A stretch of DNA of 37,618 nucleotides from Chloroflexota bacterium (GTDB lineage Bacteria > Chloroflexota > Anaerolineae > Anaerolineales > Villigracilaceae): positions 1-37,618 of the forward strand of contig JACRMH010000002.1 of assembly GCA_016219545.1 (NCBI GenBank). Direction: 5' to 3'. This document shows, piece by piece, positions 1-8,573 of the stretch. The notes under the pieces are model-generated. The model had not been told where the DNA came from and did not search any database. It saw nothing but the letters and a program-made list of their open reading frames with translations. Made by a program: the position numbers and the translations under genes. How positions within the stretch are numbered: position 1 is the first letter of the stretch; each line of letters starts with the position of its first letter.

Positions 1-962
1 ACGAAGGCACGCGCAGTTTCGGGCATGCGTCCATCGTTGATCCAGCGACCTGCGCCTGTGATGTCGTTGGTCATGCTGAGGTCGACTTCGTTGTTGGCGA
101 AGAGATTGACGAGTTCGGATTCATCCTTGGGATAAGTCTCGCCACTGCGCCACAGGCAGGGTTCGAGTTCGTTGAGGTAAGCCCACAGCGCAGGGGAGTA
201 TTGATCCCAAAGCGCCTGATCGAGTTTCTGCCATTGTTCCGCGCCGCCGCTGAGTTCATACAGCGCGCCTTTCACGAAGCGTGTGCCAAGGAAACCACCA
301 GATCCCGTCGGGTCAACATAAGTGAAGCGACCAGGATGCGCACATGCCCAATCTTTGAGTTCGATATATGAACGCGGAAGTTCATCTTCGCTGGCACGTG
401 CTGAATCGTAAATGAATTGGAATTGCGCCGAAGACCACGGGCTTTCTTGATTGTCCACAGGGTTGCCGAAGTCGAGATTGATGGCAGGGTTATCCCAATT
501 GACCAAGGCGCTGTTGGGGAGTTTCTGCGCCCAATCCTTGTAAAGCATGTCTGCCTGTTTGAGCGTGAAGAAGTTTTCGCCGTTGATCCAGATCAGATCC
601 ACTGCGCCGATTTCTTTGCCTGCCTGCTTTTCGCTTAACACCTGATTGACCGCATCGGCAGTATCTGCAATCGGAACGCGGTTGAGCGTGATGTCATAGC
701 GTTCTTTCAATGCCTTGCCATAAAAATTATCCACGAAGGCGTTGATGCTGTCCGAGCCGCCCCAGATGTACCAGTTGACGGTTTGTCCTTTGGCGGCGGC
801 GAGGACGCTGTCCCAGTTGTTAATGTCGAATGCGCCCGCGACAGTCGGCGTGTCGGTCGCGACGGGTGGGTTGGTCGCCGCTGGTTGAGAAGTTGCCACG
901 CTGGGAGCGCACGCCGCCAGCAACATGGTCAATGCAACGAACAAAAATACAAATCTTTTCAT
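1..962 (-). CDS. YnjB-like ABC transporter solute-binding lipoprotein (3' end off window)
   Basis: The N-terminal 320 codons of an extracellular solute-binding protein are visible; the C-terminus lies beyond base 1. The start at 962 follows a good ribosome site (AGGAG). The first residues form a lipoprotein signal: a KR charge pair, a hydrophobic core, and a lipobox LLAAC with the Cys at residue 18, followed by a Pro/Thr-rich linker. The mature part contains a WYIWGGSDSINAFVDNF stretch, a TADAVNQVLSEKQAG stretch and DLIWINGENF, which resemble the E. coli YnjB group (COG4134), a poorly characterised binding-protein family usually found next to a permease and an ATPase. The partner genes would be expected downstream, outside the window. 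The ligand cannot be told from sequence. The family assignment rests on remembered motif similarity and is fairly secure; the lipoprotein nature is directly visible. Confidence 0.8.
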   Translation of the reverse strand, partial: MKRFVFLFVALTMLLAACAPSVATSQPAATNPPVATDTPTVAGAFDINNWDSVLAAAKGQTVNWYIWGGSDSINAFVDNFYGKALKERYDITLNRVPIADTADAVNQVLSEKQAGKEIGAVDLIWINGENFFTLKQADMLYKDWAQKLPNSALVNWDNPAINLDFGNPVDNQESPWSSAQFQFIYDSARASEDELPRSYIELKDWACAHPGRFTYVDPTGSGGFLGTRFVKGALYELSGGAEQWQKLDQALWDQYSPALWAYLNELEPCLWRSGETYPKDESELVNLFANNEVDLSMTNDITGAGRWINDGRMPETARAF

Positions 963-981
963 TTCTTTTCTCCTGAATATT

Positions 982-1051
982 TTCACCACGAAGGGTCACA
1001 AAGGGACACAAAGGTTTTCCTTCGTGAACCTTCGTGTCTCTTTGTGGTTAA
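982..1051. repeat. Imperfect inverted repeat of the CACAAAGG type
   Basis: Two 33-nt arms (982-1014 and 1019-1051) match in inverted orientation at 25 of 33 positions, separated by only 4 nt. Each arm is itself built from short repeated units such as CACAAAGG and CACGAAGG. The right arm runs into the stop codon of the flavoprotein gene. The element lies between two minus-strand genes, so it could act as an RNA hairpin that ends or stabilises transcripts. It has no Tn-like coding content. Confidence 0.6.
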
Positions 1052-2379
1052 TTGACTTTCGCAAAACGATATTTCAAATACGCCGCCATCTCTTTTCCAA
1101 GATTTGGCAACGTGTCGCGCATAAAGAAATCAGCCATCTTCAAGATGCCGCTTGAATAAGTCGGGTACGGATACACCAGACGATAGATCTTATACAGCGA
1201 AATCTTCTGGCTGATTGCCAGCGTAAAAAACGAGATCATTTCAGAAGCGCGCGCACCGACAATCGTGGCTTGCAAAATTTGACCTGTGAATCGTACGGCG
1301 TCCACAATAATGAAACCATTTTCAACACCATCTGTGTAACCTCGGTCAGTGTGATTCTTGAAGTCCACGCGGATGCGTTTGATCAACTGTGGATGGTATG
1401 TTTCGTTCAGTTCTTTTTGTGTCAAACCAACCGCCGCTACTTCGGGATCGCTGAAGGTCGCGTTCGGAAAAATTGGTTCCTTCTTCGCGATGGGTAAATA
1501 TGGAAATGCGATGCGCTGAACGACGCGGCGCCCCTGCGCGTTGGCTGAATGTGTAAATGCGGAAGTGGGAGTCACATCCCCAATGGCATACACGCCCTTG
1601 ACATTGGTCTCGCCAAATGAGTTGACCAGAATCCCAAGCCTCGGATCTACCTTGACCCTAGCCTGCTCCAGTCCGAGCGAGTCAATATTCCGCACCCGAC
1701 CGACTGCCACTAAAACCTTGTCCACGCCCGTGAGTGTGATTTCTTCATCACCAGATTTCAGGATCAACGAATGTGTGGACACATCACACGCCTTTGCCAC
1801 CGTGCCGCAGTACAGCGTAATGCCGCGTTTTTCGAGTTCCGCCTGAATGGCTTCCGATGCTTCGGGAATGGAAGTCATCAATGGGCGCCTGTCGAGCGCA
1901 AACATCGTGACCTTCGTTCCAATTTTCTGGAAAGCAAACGCCATTTCCAAGGCAATCACGCCCGCACCGACAATCACCAAATGTTTCGGAGCATTCCTCA
2001 GGTCAAATAGTGATTCGTTGGTCAGCACCATTTCAGCGGGCAAGCCAGGGATGTCAATCATGCGTGGACGCGCACCCGTTGCGATGACGATGTTGTCTGC
2101 CGTCAGTTCGCGGGTTGCTCCATCTTGAGTCACACTCAGTGTTTTTGGCGCAGTGAATTTCGCCATGCCGCGAATGAAAGTTAAGTTTTCAAGGTGTTCA
2201 ACTTCTTCCGTCTCTTTATCGCGCAAAGCGTCACGCTTGCGGATTACCTCCTGCAAGACTTCGTCCGCGCTCATGCCTGGTCTGAAATTCTTCGCCAGAT
2301 GGATGAGTGTCATGCCAATGGCAACGGTCATCCCGCCCGAACCCGCCCCAATTACAATCGTTGAATAATGCTCTGTCAC
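1048..2379 (-). CDS. Mercuric-reductase-like FAD/NAD(P) flavoprotein lacking the redox disulfide
   Basis: This 443-residue protein belongs to the class I pyridine nucleotide-disulfide oxidoreductases (LpdA/MerA-like). An FAD motif GAGSGG is at residues 11-16, the second dinucleotide motif GAGVIALEMA lies mid-protein, and an ATGARPR and a YAIGDVTP motif (FAD binding) are present, with a C-terminal dimerisation domain. Relatives have, after the first GxGxxG helix, about 25-30 residues carrying the GGDCxxxGCxPSK disulfide. Here VAIG (19-22) runs directly into MTLIHLAKNF, so that segment and both cysteines are absent. The usual C-terminal HxHPT catalytic motif reads YPYPT, somewhat as in MerA. 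Start is GTG at 2379, overlapping the stop of the upstream VTT-protein gene by 4 bp, so the two are translationally coupled. It may be a broken enzyme, a genuine disulfide-free variant, or an assembly error. Confidence 0.85.
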   Translation of the reverse strand: MTEHYSTIVIGAGSGGMTVAIGMTLIHLAKNFRPGMSADEVLQEVIRKRDALRDKETEEVEHLENLTFIRGMAKFTAPKTLSVTQDGATRELTADNIVIATGARPRMIDIPGLPAEMVLTNESLFDLRNAPKHLVIVGAGVIALEMAFAFQKIGTKVTMFALDRRPLMTSIPEASEAIQAELEKRGITLYCGTVAKACDVSTHSLILKSGDEEITLTGVDKVLVAVGRVRNIDSLGLEQARVKVDPRLGILVNSFGETNVKGVYAIGDVTPTSAFTHSANAQGRRVVQRIAFPYLPIAKKEPIFPNATFSDPEVAAVGLTQKELNETYHPQLIKRIRVDFKNHTDRGYTDGVENGFIIVDAVRFTGQILQATIVGARASEMISFFTLAISQKISLYKIYRLVYPYPTYSSGILKMADFFMRDTLPNLGKEMAAYLKYRFAKVN

Positions 2380-3086
2380 CTTGAACTCCCTTCACGTTTT
2401 TTGAATGTTCTTGATAGTATGATGCTCACAATGAAAATTGCAACTGAAAATCCAAGTGTCACTGGATTAAGTTTTGGCAGCGCCCCATCAAATCTTTCGA
2501 TGGATGCACCGAAACCGATAAACGCCATCGTGCCTGGAATGGAACCAAGCGCGGTTGCAAGGATGAACGGCCAATATTTGATCCGCAAAAAGCCCGCAAG
2601 ATAACTGACTGCGTCATAAGGCAGAAATATGAAGCGCATGATCATCACGGTTTCAAAACTGTTCTCACGCATTCGCCGCGCATAGCGCTGAATAAGATTG
2701 TCAGAACCATCATCCTTGAGCATACCCTCGCCAAAGAAATGTCCCACAAAGTAGGCAATTGTCGAAGAAATGTTGCTGGCAAGGATGGTGTATACCACGC
2801 CCAAAACAGGTCCATAGACGAAGCCGCCCGCCAGAGTCAACACAGTGGATGGAAATAAAATCAAAGGACGAATGGCGTATAAAATGGTGTAAATAATTAC
2901 ACCCCAAAAGCCATTGGTCATAAAGTCCAGCAGTTGCTGAACAACCTGTAAGGGTGAAAGATGATTCACATTGGCATACCATTGATAACCCGCAATCAAC
3001 AGGATCCAAAACAAAAGCGCGATCAATTTTTGCGCATGGATTTGAAACCAGGATTTGGGTGACGGGATTTGAGTCGAATTTTCCAT
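2376..3086 (-). CDS. TVP38/TMEM64 family (VTT domain) membrane protein
   Basis: A 236-residue polytopic membrane protein with a VTT/SNARE-associated (DedA-superfamily) domain. Hydrophobic segments lie around residues 20-38, 60-80, 85-110, 155-170, 180-200 and 210-228. The family hallmarks are visible: RPLILFPSTVLTLAGGFVYGP, then a GE-containing re-entrant region, then the arginine-bearing MRFIFLPYDAVSYLAG segment. VTT proteins act in lipid scrambling or transport across the inner membrane; the bacterial substrate is usually unknown. A strong GGGGAGG ribosome site precedes the ATG at 3086. The gene is coupled by a 4-bp overlap to the flavoprotein gene. TVP38-type proteins next to, or fused with, mercuric-reductase-like flavoproteins are a known association, which suggests a common membrane redox role. 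Confidence 0.88.
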   Translation of the reverse strand: MENSTQIPSPKSWFQIHAQKLIALLFWILLIAGYQWYANVNHLSPLQVVQQLLDFMTNGFWGVIIYTILYAIRPLILFPSTVLTLAGGFVYGPVLGVVYTILASNISSTIAYFVGHFFGEGMLKDDGSDNLIQRYARRMRENSFETVMIMRFIFLPYDAVSYLAGFLRIKYWPFILATALGSIPGTMAFIGFGASIERFDGALPKLNPVTLGFSVAIFIVSIILSRTFKKREGSSR

Positions 3087-3231
3087 GAAGATGTTACCTC
3101 CCCGAATAGAGGAAAAAGGCTGGAAATTTCTTACCCTTTTTTGAAAACTCGAATCTCGGAAATTGTAAGAAAAAGATGGCGAAAGAATTCCTCAATATAA
3201 GATTAAAATGAAATGGAAAACAGAGGAACAC

Positions 3232-4059
3232 ATGAACATTGATAAACCCTTGCTTAAATCACTTCTCATCATGGCGGACATTATTGAGGCGCGTGACCCT
3301 TACACGGGTGGTCATGTCTGGCGCGTTTCACAGTTTGCCAAATTACTGGCAACCAAAATCGGGCTGCCCGAAGATGAAATCATCAAAATCAGCATTGCCG
3401 CCTATTTGCATGATATGGGGAAAGTTGGCATTCCTGACGATATTCTGCGGAAAGCCGAAGCGCTGACCGACGCGGAATACGCTGTCGTCAAGACACATCC
3501 ATCCATTGGAGGCAGGTTGCTTGGCGGACATCCGCTGGCAGAAATGGTCTCCTCCGCCGCGAATGATCATCACGAGCGGTTAGATGGAAAAGGATATCCG
3601 AATGGGCTGCGCGATGAACAAATCTCATTGACTGCGCGCATTGTCAGCATAACGGATGCCTTCGATGCCATGACCAGCACGCGTCCCTACCGTAAGGGGA
3701 TGAGCGTTGAAACTGCCCTATCCATTCTTCAAAAAGAGTCAGGCACACAATTTGACAGCAAACTTGTTAATCACATGTGTGAACTGGGATCCTCTGGTGA
3801 TTTGGCTCATATTGTTGGACATACCGCAGATGGACTTCCCGTCATCACCTGTCCGCACTGCGGACCTGTCATCGCCATTCCGCGAAATACACATAACGGT
3901 GAAATCATTTACTGCCGCGCTTGTCATTCAGAGCTTACGCTTCATCAAGTCGGAAATACTTTTGAAGCCGAAATGACAGGTATGACCAACGATCCCCGCA
4001 ACCTGGAACCACGAGCAAACGAGGACGCGGTTGAGGATGTGCTGGCGCAAATTCCGTAA
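3232..4059 (+). CDS. HD-GYP domain cyclic-di-GMP phosphodiesterase with C-terminal zinc ribbon
   Basis: A 275-residue cytoplasmic protein. The HD-GYP domain fills about residues 5-185: HDMGKVGIP carries the HD metal ligands, and HHERLDGKGYPNGL holds the GYP signature; DAFDAM and RPYRKGM are also typical. Intact ligands suggest active hydrolysis of c-di-GMP to pGpG or GMP. A C-terminal region has CPHC then CRAC about 27 residues later, a likely zinc ribbon; this is less usual for the family and might bind a partner. I chose the ATG at 3232 because GAGGA lies just upstream; an in-frame ATG at 3208 lacks a ribosome site. The GGDEF cyclase gene follows after 38 bp on the same strand, so synthesis and breakdown of c-di-GMP are probably co-expressed. 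No receiver domain is present, unlike RpfG. Confidence 0.9.
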   Translation: MNIDKPLLKSLLIMADIIEARDPYTGGHVWRVSQFAKLLATKIGLPEDEIIKISIAAYLHDMGKVGIPDDILRKAEALTDAEYAVVKTHPSIGGRLLGGHPLAEMVSSAANDHHERLDGKGYPNGLRDEQISLTARIVSITDAFDAMTSTRPYRKGMSVETALSILQKESGTQFDSKLVNHMCELGSSGDLAHIVGHTADGLPVITCPHCGPVIAIPRNTHNGEIIYCRACHSELTLHQVGNTFEAEMTGMTNDPRNLEPRANEDAVEDVLAQIP

Positions 4060-4097
4060 TGCTATATTCATGTTGCCCATGCTCACAAAGGGTATAA

Positions 4098-5393
4098 ATG
4101 CCAAATACCCACTTTGATAGTGGCTGGATGTATGCCATGAAAACCTCTTCAAAAAACAAAACCAGAATTAACCAAACAAAAGAAGAATTATTTGAGAGTG
4201 AAGAACTCTACCGCTTGTTATTCAACAACGGGAATGATGCCGCGTTTGTCTCTTTGAGACGGGCAGGCGAAAATATGCCAGACAGGTTTCTCCTGGTCAA
4301 CGATATTGCATGTCAACGGCTGGGTTATACCCGTGAGGAATTGCTCCAGATGGGTCCGCTCGACATTAGCGTCTCCCTGCCGACAATTCCCAAAACAATG
4401 GAAAAGCTTGCGATTGACAAGAGTGTAATTCATGAGGAAATCCACATTACAAAAGACGGTAGGGAAATTCCAGTTGAAATCAGCACTCGTTTATTTGAAC
4501 TGAATGGGAAGCAAGTCAATCTGTCCATCGCCCGTGACATAAGCGAGCGCAGGCAGGCGGAGGAAACGTTACGGCTTCAAAGTGCCGCCCTGGATGCCGC
4601 CGCCAATGCGATTATCATCACCAATCGGGAAGGAACAATCCTGTGGGTTAACCCAGCCTGGTCTGCCTTGACAGGCTATTCACCCCAGGAGGCAATCGGA
4701 CAAAACCCGCGCATTCTCAAATCGGGGTTTCAGGATGAGGCCTACTACAAAAACTTGTGGGACACCATTCTGGCGGGAAAAGTCTGGCACAGTGAACTGG
4801 TCAACAAACGTAGGGACGGCAGTCTGTATTCAGAAGAGCAAACCATTACGCCTGTTCACGACGCGCGCGGCGAGATCACGCACTTCATCGCCATCAAACA
4901 GGATATTTCGGAGCGCAAGCGGATTGAGGAAAAACTGAAAGATCTTAGCATTCACGATGCGCTGACTGGATTGTATAATCGCGGCTTTTTCGATGAAGAG
5001 ATGGCGCGGCTTGAACGCGGGCGACAATTTCCCATCAGCATTGTGATGGCAGATGTGGATCATCTAAAGGATGTGAACGACAAGCAGGGACACGCCGACG
5101 GAGACGCCTTGCTCAAACGCGCCGCGCAGATAATAAATACCGCCTTCCGCGCCGAAGACATCGTCGCGCGCATCGGCGGGGATGAGTTTGCCGTGATCCT
5201 GCCCAACACCGACGCGGCTTCAGTGGAAAATGCGCTGCTCCGAGTTCGGAACAACCTGAAAAAATATAATGCCGCACAAACAGGTGCGCCTCTTAGGATT
5301 TCGTTTGGCGTAAGTGTCGCTGATAAATCGGTCTCCTTGCGGAAAGCTCTTAAAGAAGCAGATGCGAATATGTATCGTGAGAAACGAGAATGA
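4098..5393 (+). CDS. PAS-PAS-GGDEF diguanylate cyclase
   Basis: A 431-residue soluble sensor enzyme making c-di-GMP from two GTP. Two PAS/PAC modules occupy about residues 35-155 and 160-285; each ends in the DISERRQAEE or DISERKRIEE linker helix that couples PAS to output domains. The GGDEF domain follows (about 290-431) with DALTGLYNR, ADVDHLKDVND and an intact GGDEF at about 360-364. An RxxD (RAED) sits five residues before GGDEF, matching the allosteric I-site, so product inhibition is likely. No membrane segment is seen, hence a cytoplasmic signal such as redox or a small ligand is inferred. An AAAGGG ribosome site supports the start at 4098; ATG at 4137 is an alternative. It pairs with the preceding HD-GYP phosphodiesterase gene. 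Confidence 0.9.
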   Translation: MPNTHFDSGWMYAMKTSSKNKTRINQTKEELFESEELYRLLFNNGNDAAFVSLRRAGENMPDRFLLVNDIACQRLGYTREELLQMGPLDISVSLPTIPKTMEKLAIDKSVIHEEIHITKDGREIPVEISTRLFELNGKQVNLSIARDISERRQAEETLRLQSAALDAAANAIIITNREGTILWVNPAWSALTGYSPQEAIGQNPRILKSGFQDEAYYKNLWDTILAGKVWHSELVNKRRDGSLYSEEQTITPVHDARGEITHFIAIKQDISERKRIEEKLKDLSIHDALTGLYNRGFFDEEMARLERGRQFPISIVMADVDHLKDVNDKQGHADGDALLKRAAQIINTAFRAEDIVARIGGDEFAVILPNTDAASVENALLRVRNNLKKYNAAQTGAPLRISFGVSVADKSVSLRKALKEADANMYREKRE

Positions 5394-5406
5394 TATAACG
5401 CATAAA

Positions 5407-6156
5407 TTATGAATAACCCTGATTGTGATGCGCCATTAAATGCGCCATCGTTTCCTGTAAGGCTTCGGGGCTATCTACAACATGATGATCATCCAGCAAT
5501 CCTGATTCATGCAGTTTTCGTTTCGTCAGCGGCGTAGCCACTGCCAGAACCAGCGACCCAGCCGCCAGTCCGGCGCGAACGCCCGCGACAGAATCTTCCA
5601 CAATCATACATTCGGCTGGCGGAACGTCCAGCGCTTTTGCCACAAGCAGATAAATTTCTGGATCGGGTTTTGGATTTTCCACGTCTTCGCGTGTGGCAAT
5701 GAAATCAAACGCGGACTCTAAATCCAGCGCATGAAGGGAACGTTGAACTTGCGGACAATAAGACATGGTTGCCAGTCCCACCCTGCAATTTGCGGCGCGC
5801 ACTTGATGGAGCAATTCTACATTGTGCCTCCAGGCGGCTTTCCGTAGAACATCTTCATCCGCAACGATCCCTTCAAAAATTTGCAGACGAAGACGGGTAT
5901 AAACCTGCCAGGGTTCGCTTGCGCCAAATTCCATCATACGCATGCGGGCAGATTCTTCCAGCCCAAAGCGCTTCAACATTCCTCTCGAAACTTCCTCCCT
6001 CGATCCGCCCACGAAATCTTCGAACGCGGAAATCGCTTCGGCTTCGCTAAACACATTCGGCTTGAGTTGGATAGCCGCGCGCGCATAGGACTCCGCTTTG
6101 AGTTGCTCGGTCTCAAGGAGCGTGCCATCCAGATCAAAAATAACTGCTCGAATCAT
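5407..6156 (-). CDS. HAD-superfamily IA hydrolase (sugar-phosphate phosphatase or mutase-like)
   Basis: A 249-residue protein with all four HAD motifs: FDLDGTLLE at residues 7-15 (nucleophile and acid Asp), TMS (motif II), KPDPEIY (motif III Lys), and IVEDSVAGV (motif IV). The helical cap sits between motifs I and II, which is subclass IA, the group of beta-phosphoglucomutase, phosphoglycolate phosphatase and sugar phosphatases. The exact substrate cannot be told; phosphoglycolate would fit a RuBisCO-bearing organism, but that is only a guess. The gene begins 3 bp after the stop of the glutaredoxin-thioredoxin reductase gene on the same strand, with AGGAG abutting the ATG, so the two form an operon. 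It converges with the GGDEF gene, leaving only 13 bp between stops. Confidence 0.85.
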   Translation of the reverse strand: MIRAVIFDLDGTLLETEQLKAESYARAAIQLKPNVFSEAEAISAFEDFVGGSREEVSRGMLKRFGLEESARMRMMEFGASEPWQVYTRLRLQIFEGIVADEDVLRKAAWRHNVELLHQVRAANCRVGLATMSYCPQVQRSLHALDLESAFDFIATREDVENPKPDPEIYLLVAKALDVPPAECMIVEDSVAGVRAGLAAGSLVLAVATPLTKRKLHESGLLDDHHVVDSPEALQETMAHLMAHHNQGYS

Positions 6157-6159
6157 CTC

Positions 6160-7491
6160 CTACACCAATTTCAGATATTCGCGGATTATGAGCGCAGCGG
6201 TCGCCCCTTCGCCTGCCGCTGATGCAACCTGCTTGGTACTGCCTTGACGGACATCCCCTGCGGCAAAAATACCTGGCACGCTAGTCTCAAGGAACATCGG
6301 CTCGCGTCCGTTGAACGCGGGAATTTGCCGCCCATCATGCACCAGATCATGCCCCGTTTGAACAAAACCCCATTTGTTGCGTTCCACACCAGTGCCTTCT
6401 AAAATACTGGTATTGGGAACCAAGCCGATAAATACAAAAACGCCAGCAGGGTGAATGGTTTCACTCGCACCCGTCTTGCGGTGTTTGATTTCCACTGCTT
6501 TGAGTTTTCCACCCTCACCGCTGAATCCCAAAACCTCGGTATTGAAGCGCACCTCAATTTGCGGATGATTGAGTGTCTTTTCCTGAATGATCTGACTGGC
6601 AGCCAATTTATCACCGCGCACGAGCAAAGTCACTTTCTCCACAAATTTGACGAGGAATAGGCTTTCTTCTGCTGCGCTGTTACCGCCGCCGATGACTGCG
6701 ACTGACCTGCCTTTATAGAACGGTCCGTCACAGACGAGGAATAGGCTTTCTTCTGCTGCGCTGTTACCGCCGCCGATGACTGCGACTGACCTGCCTTTAT
6801 AGAACGGTCCGTCACAAGTGGCGCAGAAATGAATCCCTGCGCCGATAAAATCATCCTCACCCGGCGCGCCGAGATGTTTGTAACGGCTTCCCGTTGCGAA
6901 TAGCACTGCATGCGCAGAGTATTCACTGCCATCGGCAGTATCCACGCAATGATAATTATCATGGCTGTGGATGCGAACCACATCCTGCGCTTGTAACATT
7001 TCCACGCCAAAACGCTCCGCCTGTTTTCGGAGTTGGGATGCAAATTCCGAACCCAATACACCCTCTGAAAATCCAGGCACATTGTCCAATCGTTCAGTAG
7101 CCGCCGCTTGTCCGCCCAATGCGGCGCGCTCGATGACCAGTGTTTCAATTCCTTCACGAGCGGTGTAAAGCGCGGCGGTCAATCCCGCAGGACCTCCGCC
7201 AACCACGATCAAATCATAATGATGGCGCGATGCGCTGGTCTTCAATCCCAATTGGGCGGCGATCTCAGCATTCGACGGCTCAACCAAAATCGCGCCATCC
7301 GCAAACTCAATTGTAGGAATGATTCGCTTGCCGTTATTCTTTTTCAGCACATACGCTTCGCCTGCTTTATCCTGCTCGATGTCCACCCAGTTATAGGGGA
7401 TTTGGTGCTCGCCTAAAAATTGTTTACTGCGGCGGCAATCCGGGCACCAGTAGGCACCATAAATGGTAATGTCAGCTTTTTGATCGTTCAT
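6160..7491 (-). CDS. Glutaredoxin-thioredoxin reductase fusion with internal 28-residue tandem duplication
   Basis: A 443-residue flavoenzyme. Residues 1-80 are a glutaredoxin/thioredoxin-like domain with CPDC (16-19) and a cis-Pro IIPT; residues 90-443 are a TrxB-type reductase with FAD motif GGGPAGL, the redox CATC (223-226), the NADPH motif GGGNSAAEE and a C-terminal GDVRQG FAD motif. Such a fusion can pass NADPH electrons to its own glutaredoxin-like head and on to disulfide targets. The oddity is a perfect 28-residue repeat: residues 226-253 recur as 254-281, doubling CDGPFYKG through the NADPH-binding loop and helix. Family members have this once, so normal length would be about 415. 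The insertion should disturb the Rossmann fold unless it loops out. GGAG precedes the ATG. It shares an operon with the HAD gene and diverges from gnd-zwf, the cell's probable NADPH source. Confidence 0.9.
   Translation of the reverse strand: MNDQKADITIYGAYWCPDCRRSKQFLGEHQIPYNWVDIEQDKAGEAYVLKKNNGKRIIPTIEFADGAILVEPSNAEIAAQLGLKTSASRHHYDLIVVGGGPAGLTAALYTAREGIETLVIERAALGGQAAATERLDNVPGFSEGVLGSEFASQLRKQAERFGVEMLQAQDVVRIHSHDNYHCVDTADGSEYSAHAVLFATGSRYKHLGAPGEDDFIGAGIHFCATCDGPFYKGRSVAVIGGGNSAAEESLFLVCDGPFYKGRSVAVIGGGNSAAEESLFLVKFVEKVTLLVRGDKLAASQIIQEKTLNHPQIEVRFNTEVLGFSGEGGKLKAVEIKHRKTGASETIHPAGVFVFIGLVPNTSILEGTGVERNKWGFVQTGHDLVHDGRQIPAFNGREPMFLETSVPGIFAAGDVRQGSTKQVASAAGEGATAALIIREYLKLV
6649..6816. 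repeat. Perfect 84-bp tandem duplication inside the thioredoxin reductase gene
   Basis: Bases 6649-6732 and 6733-6816 are identical over all 84 positions, with no partial extension on either side. Because 84 is a multiple of three the frame stays open. The lack of any divergence, even at silent sites, points to a very recent event or an assembly artefact. Confidence 0.95.
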
Positions 7492-7661
7492 GAGTGATCT
7501 CCTTATTGCAATTTGTATTTATTTATGGATAGCAACACATGCGGCTGTTCTTACACTGAAATAGAATATGCAATTCTTTAACACAGTAAGTAAATGCCTC
7601 AGATTGCAATCTCATTATAGACAAAGAAGTAATTACTTTCAACAAACCTGGAGATTACATA
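7492..7661. promoter_or_regulatory. Divergent intergenic region between trxB-like gene and gnd
   Basis: These 170 bp separate two divergent transcription units: the redox operon (minus) and gnd-zwf (plus). It is AT-rich and must hold promoters for both. A GGAG lies 5' of each start codon. I cannot place convincing -35/-10 pairs. The arrangement would allow joint control of NADPH production and thiol reduction. Confidence 0.4.
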
Positions 7662-8573
7662 ATGGATATTGCAATGATAGGACTCGGAAAAATGGGCGCT
7701 AACATGGCGCGCAGATTAATTAAGGGCGGGCATCGGGTGATCGGCACAGATCATACGCCAGACAACATCCAAAAACTCGCGGCAGAGGCTGGGTTGATTC
7801 CAGCCGCCTCGCTCAAAGATGTGGTTGCGGCACTACCAGTGCCGCGTGCGGTCTGGGTTATGGTTCCCTCTGGCGCGCCAACTGAAGCGGTCATCAATGA
7901 ACTGGCGGGATTGCTCTCGCCAGGTGACACCATCATTGACGGCGGCAACACCTTCTACAAGGACGACATTCGCCGCGCCGCAACTCTCAAAGAGAAGGGC
8001 ATCCACCATGTGGATGTCGGCACAAGCGGCGGCGTCTGGGGTTTGACCGAAGGCTACAGCCTGATGATCGGCGGCGAAGCGGAAGCAGTTTCACGGCTGA
8101 GTCCGATCTTCGAGACTCTTGCTCCTGCGGCAGATCAAGGTTGGGGTCACGTCGGCGCTGTCGGCGCGGGGCATTTCGTCAAGATGATCCACAACGGCAT
8201 TGAATACGGACTCATGCAGGCGTATGCCGAAGGTTTCGGCATCATGGAAGCGAAAAAGGATTTCAATTTGGACTTGCATCAGGTTGCAAAAATCTGGCAG
8301 GTTGGCAGCGTAGTGCGTTCCTGGCTTCTCGATCTGACCGCGAACGCTTTGAAGGCTGACCAGAAGTTGACCGACATCGCGGGCTGGGTGGCGGATAGCG
8401 GTGAGGGTCGTTGGACGGTGTTTGAAGCCGTTGACCTGGATGTGCCTGCGCCGATCATCACTCTTTCGCTTCAACAGCGTTTTATCAGCCGCCAGCAGGA
8501 AAGTTATGCCTACAAATTACTTGCCGCCATGCGTAACCAGTTCGGCGGACATGCCATCAAAAAGGCGGAATGA
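7662..8573 (+). CDS. gnd: 6-phosphogluconate dehydrogenase, decarboxylating (short GndA/YqeC type)
   Basis: Oxidatively decarboxylates 6-phosphogluconate to ribulose-5-phosphate, the third step of the oxidative pentose phosphate pathway. At 303 residues it is the short form, lacking the C-terminal helical extension of the 470-residue type. Visible motifs: the Rossmann loop [12 protein letters not shown] at residues 7-18, [11 protein letters not shown], the substrate motif [21 protein letters not shown], and [10 protein letters not shown] with the catalytic Lys. The acidic residue in GTDHTP near the end of strand 2 suggests NAD+ rather than NADP+ preference, which is known for many short-form enzymes; this is inference. 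The stop overlaps the zwf start by 4 bp (ATGA). Its product ribulose-5-phosphate is also the substrate of the phosphoribulokinase encoded further right. Confidence 0.93.
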   Translation: MDIAMIGLGKMGANMARRLIKGGHRVIGTDHTPDNIQKLAAEAGLIPAASLKDVVAALPVPRAVWVMVPSGAPTEAVINELAGLLSPGDTIIDGGNTFYKDDIRRAATLKEKGIHHVDVGTSGGVWGLTEGYSLMIGGEAEAVSRLSPIFETLAPAADQGWGHVGAVGAGHFVKMIHNGIEYGLMQAYAEGFGIMEAKKDFNLDLHQVAKIWQVGSVVRSWLLDLTANALKADQKLTDIAGWVADSGEGRWTVFEAVDLDVPAPIITLSLQQRFISRQQESYAYKLLAAMRNQFGGHAIKKAE

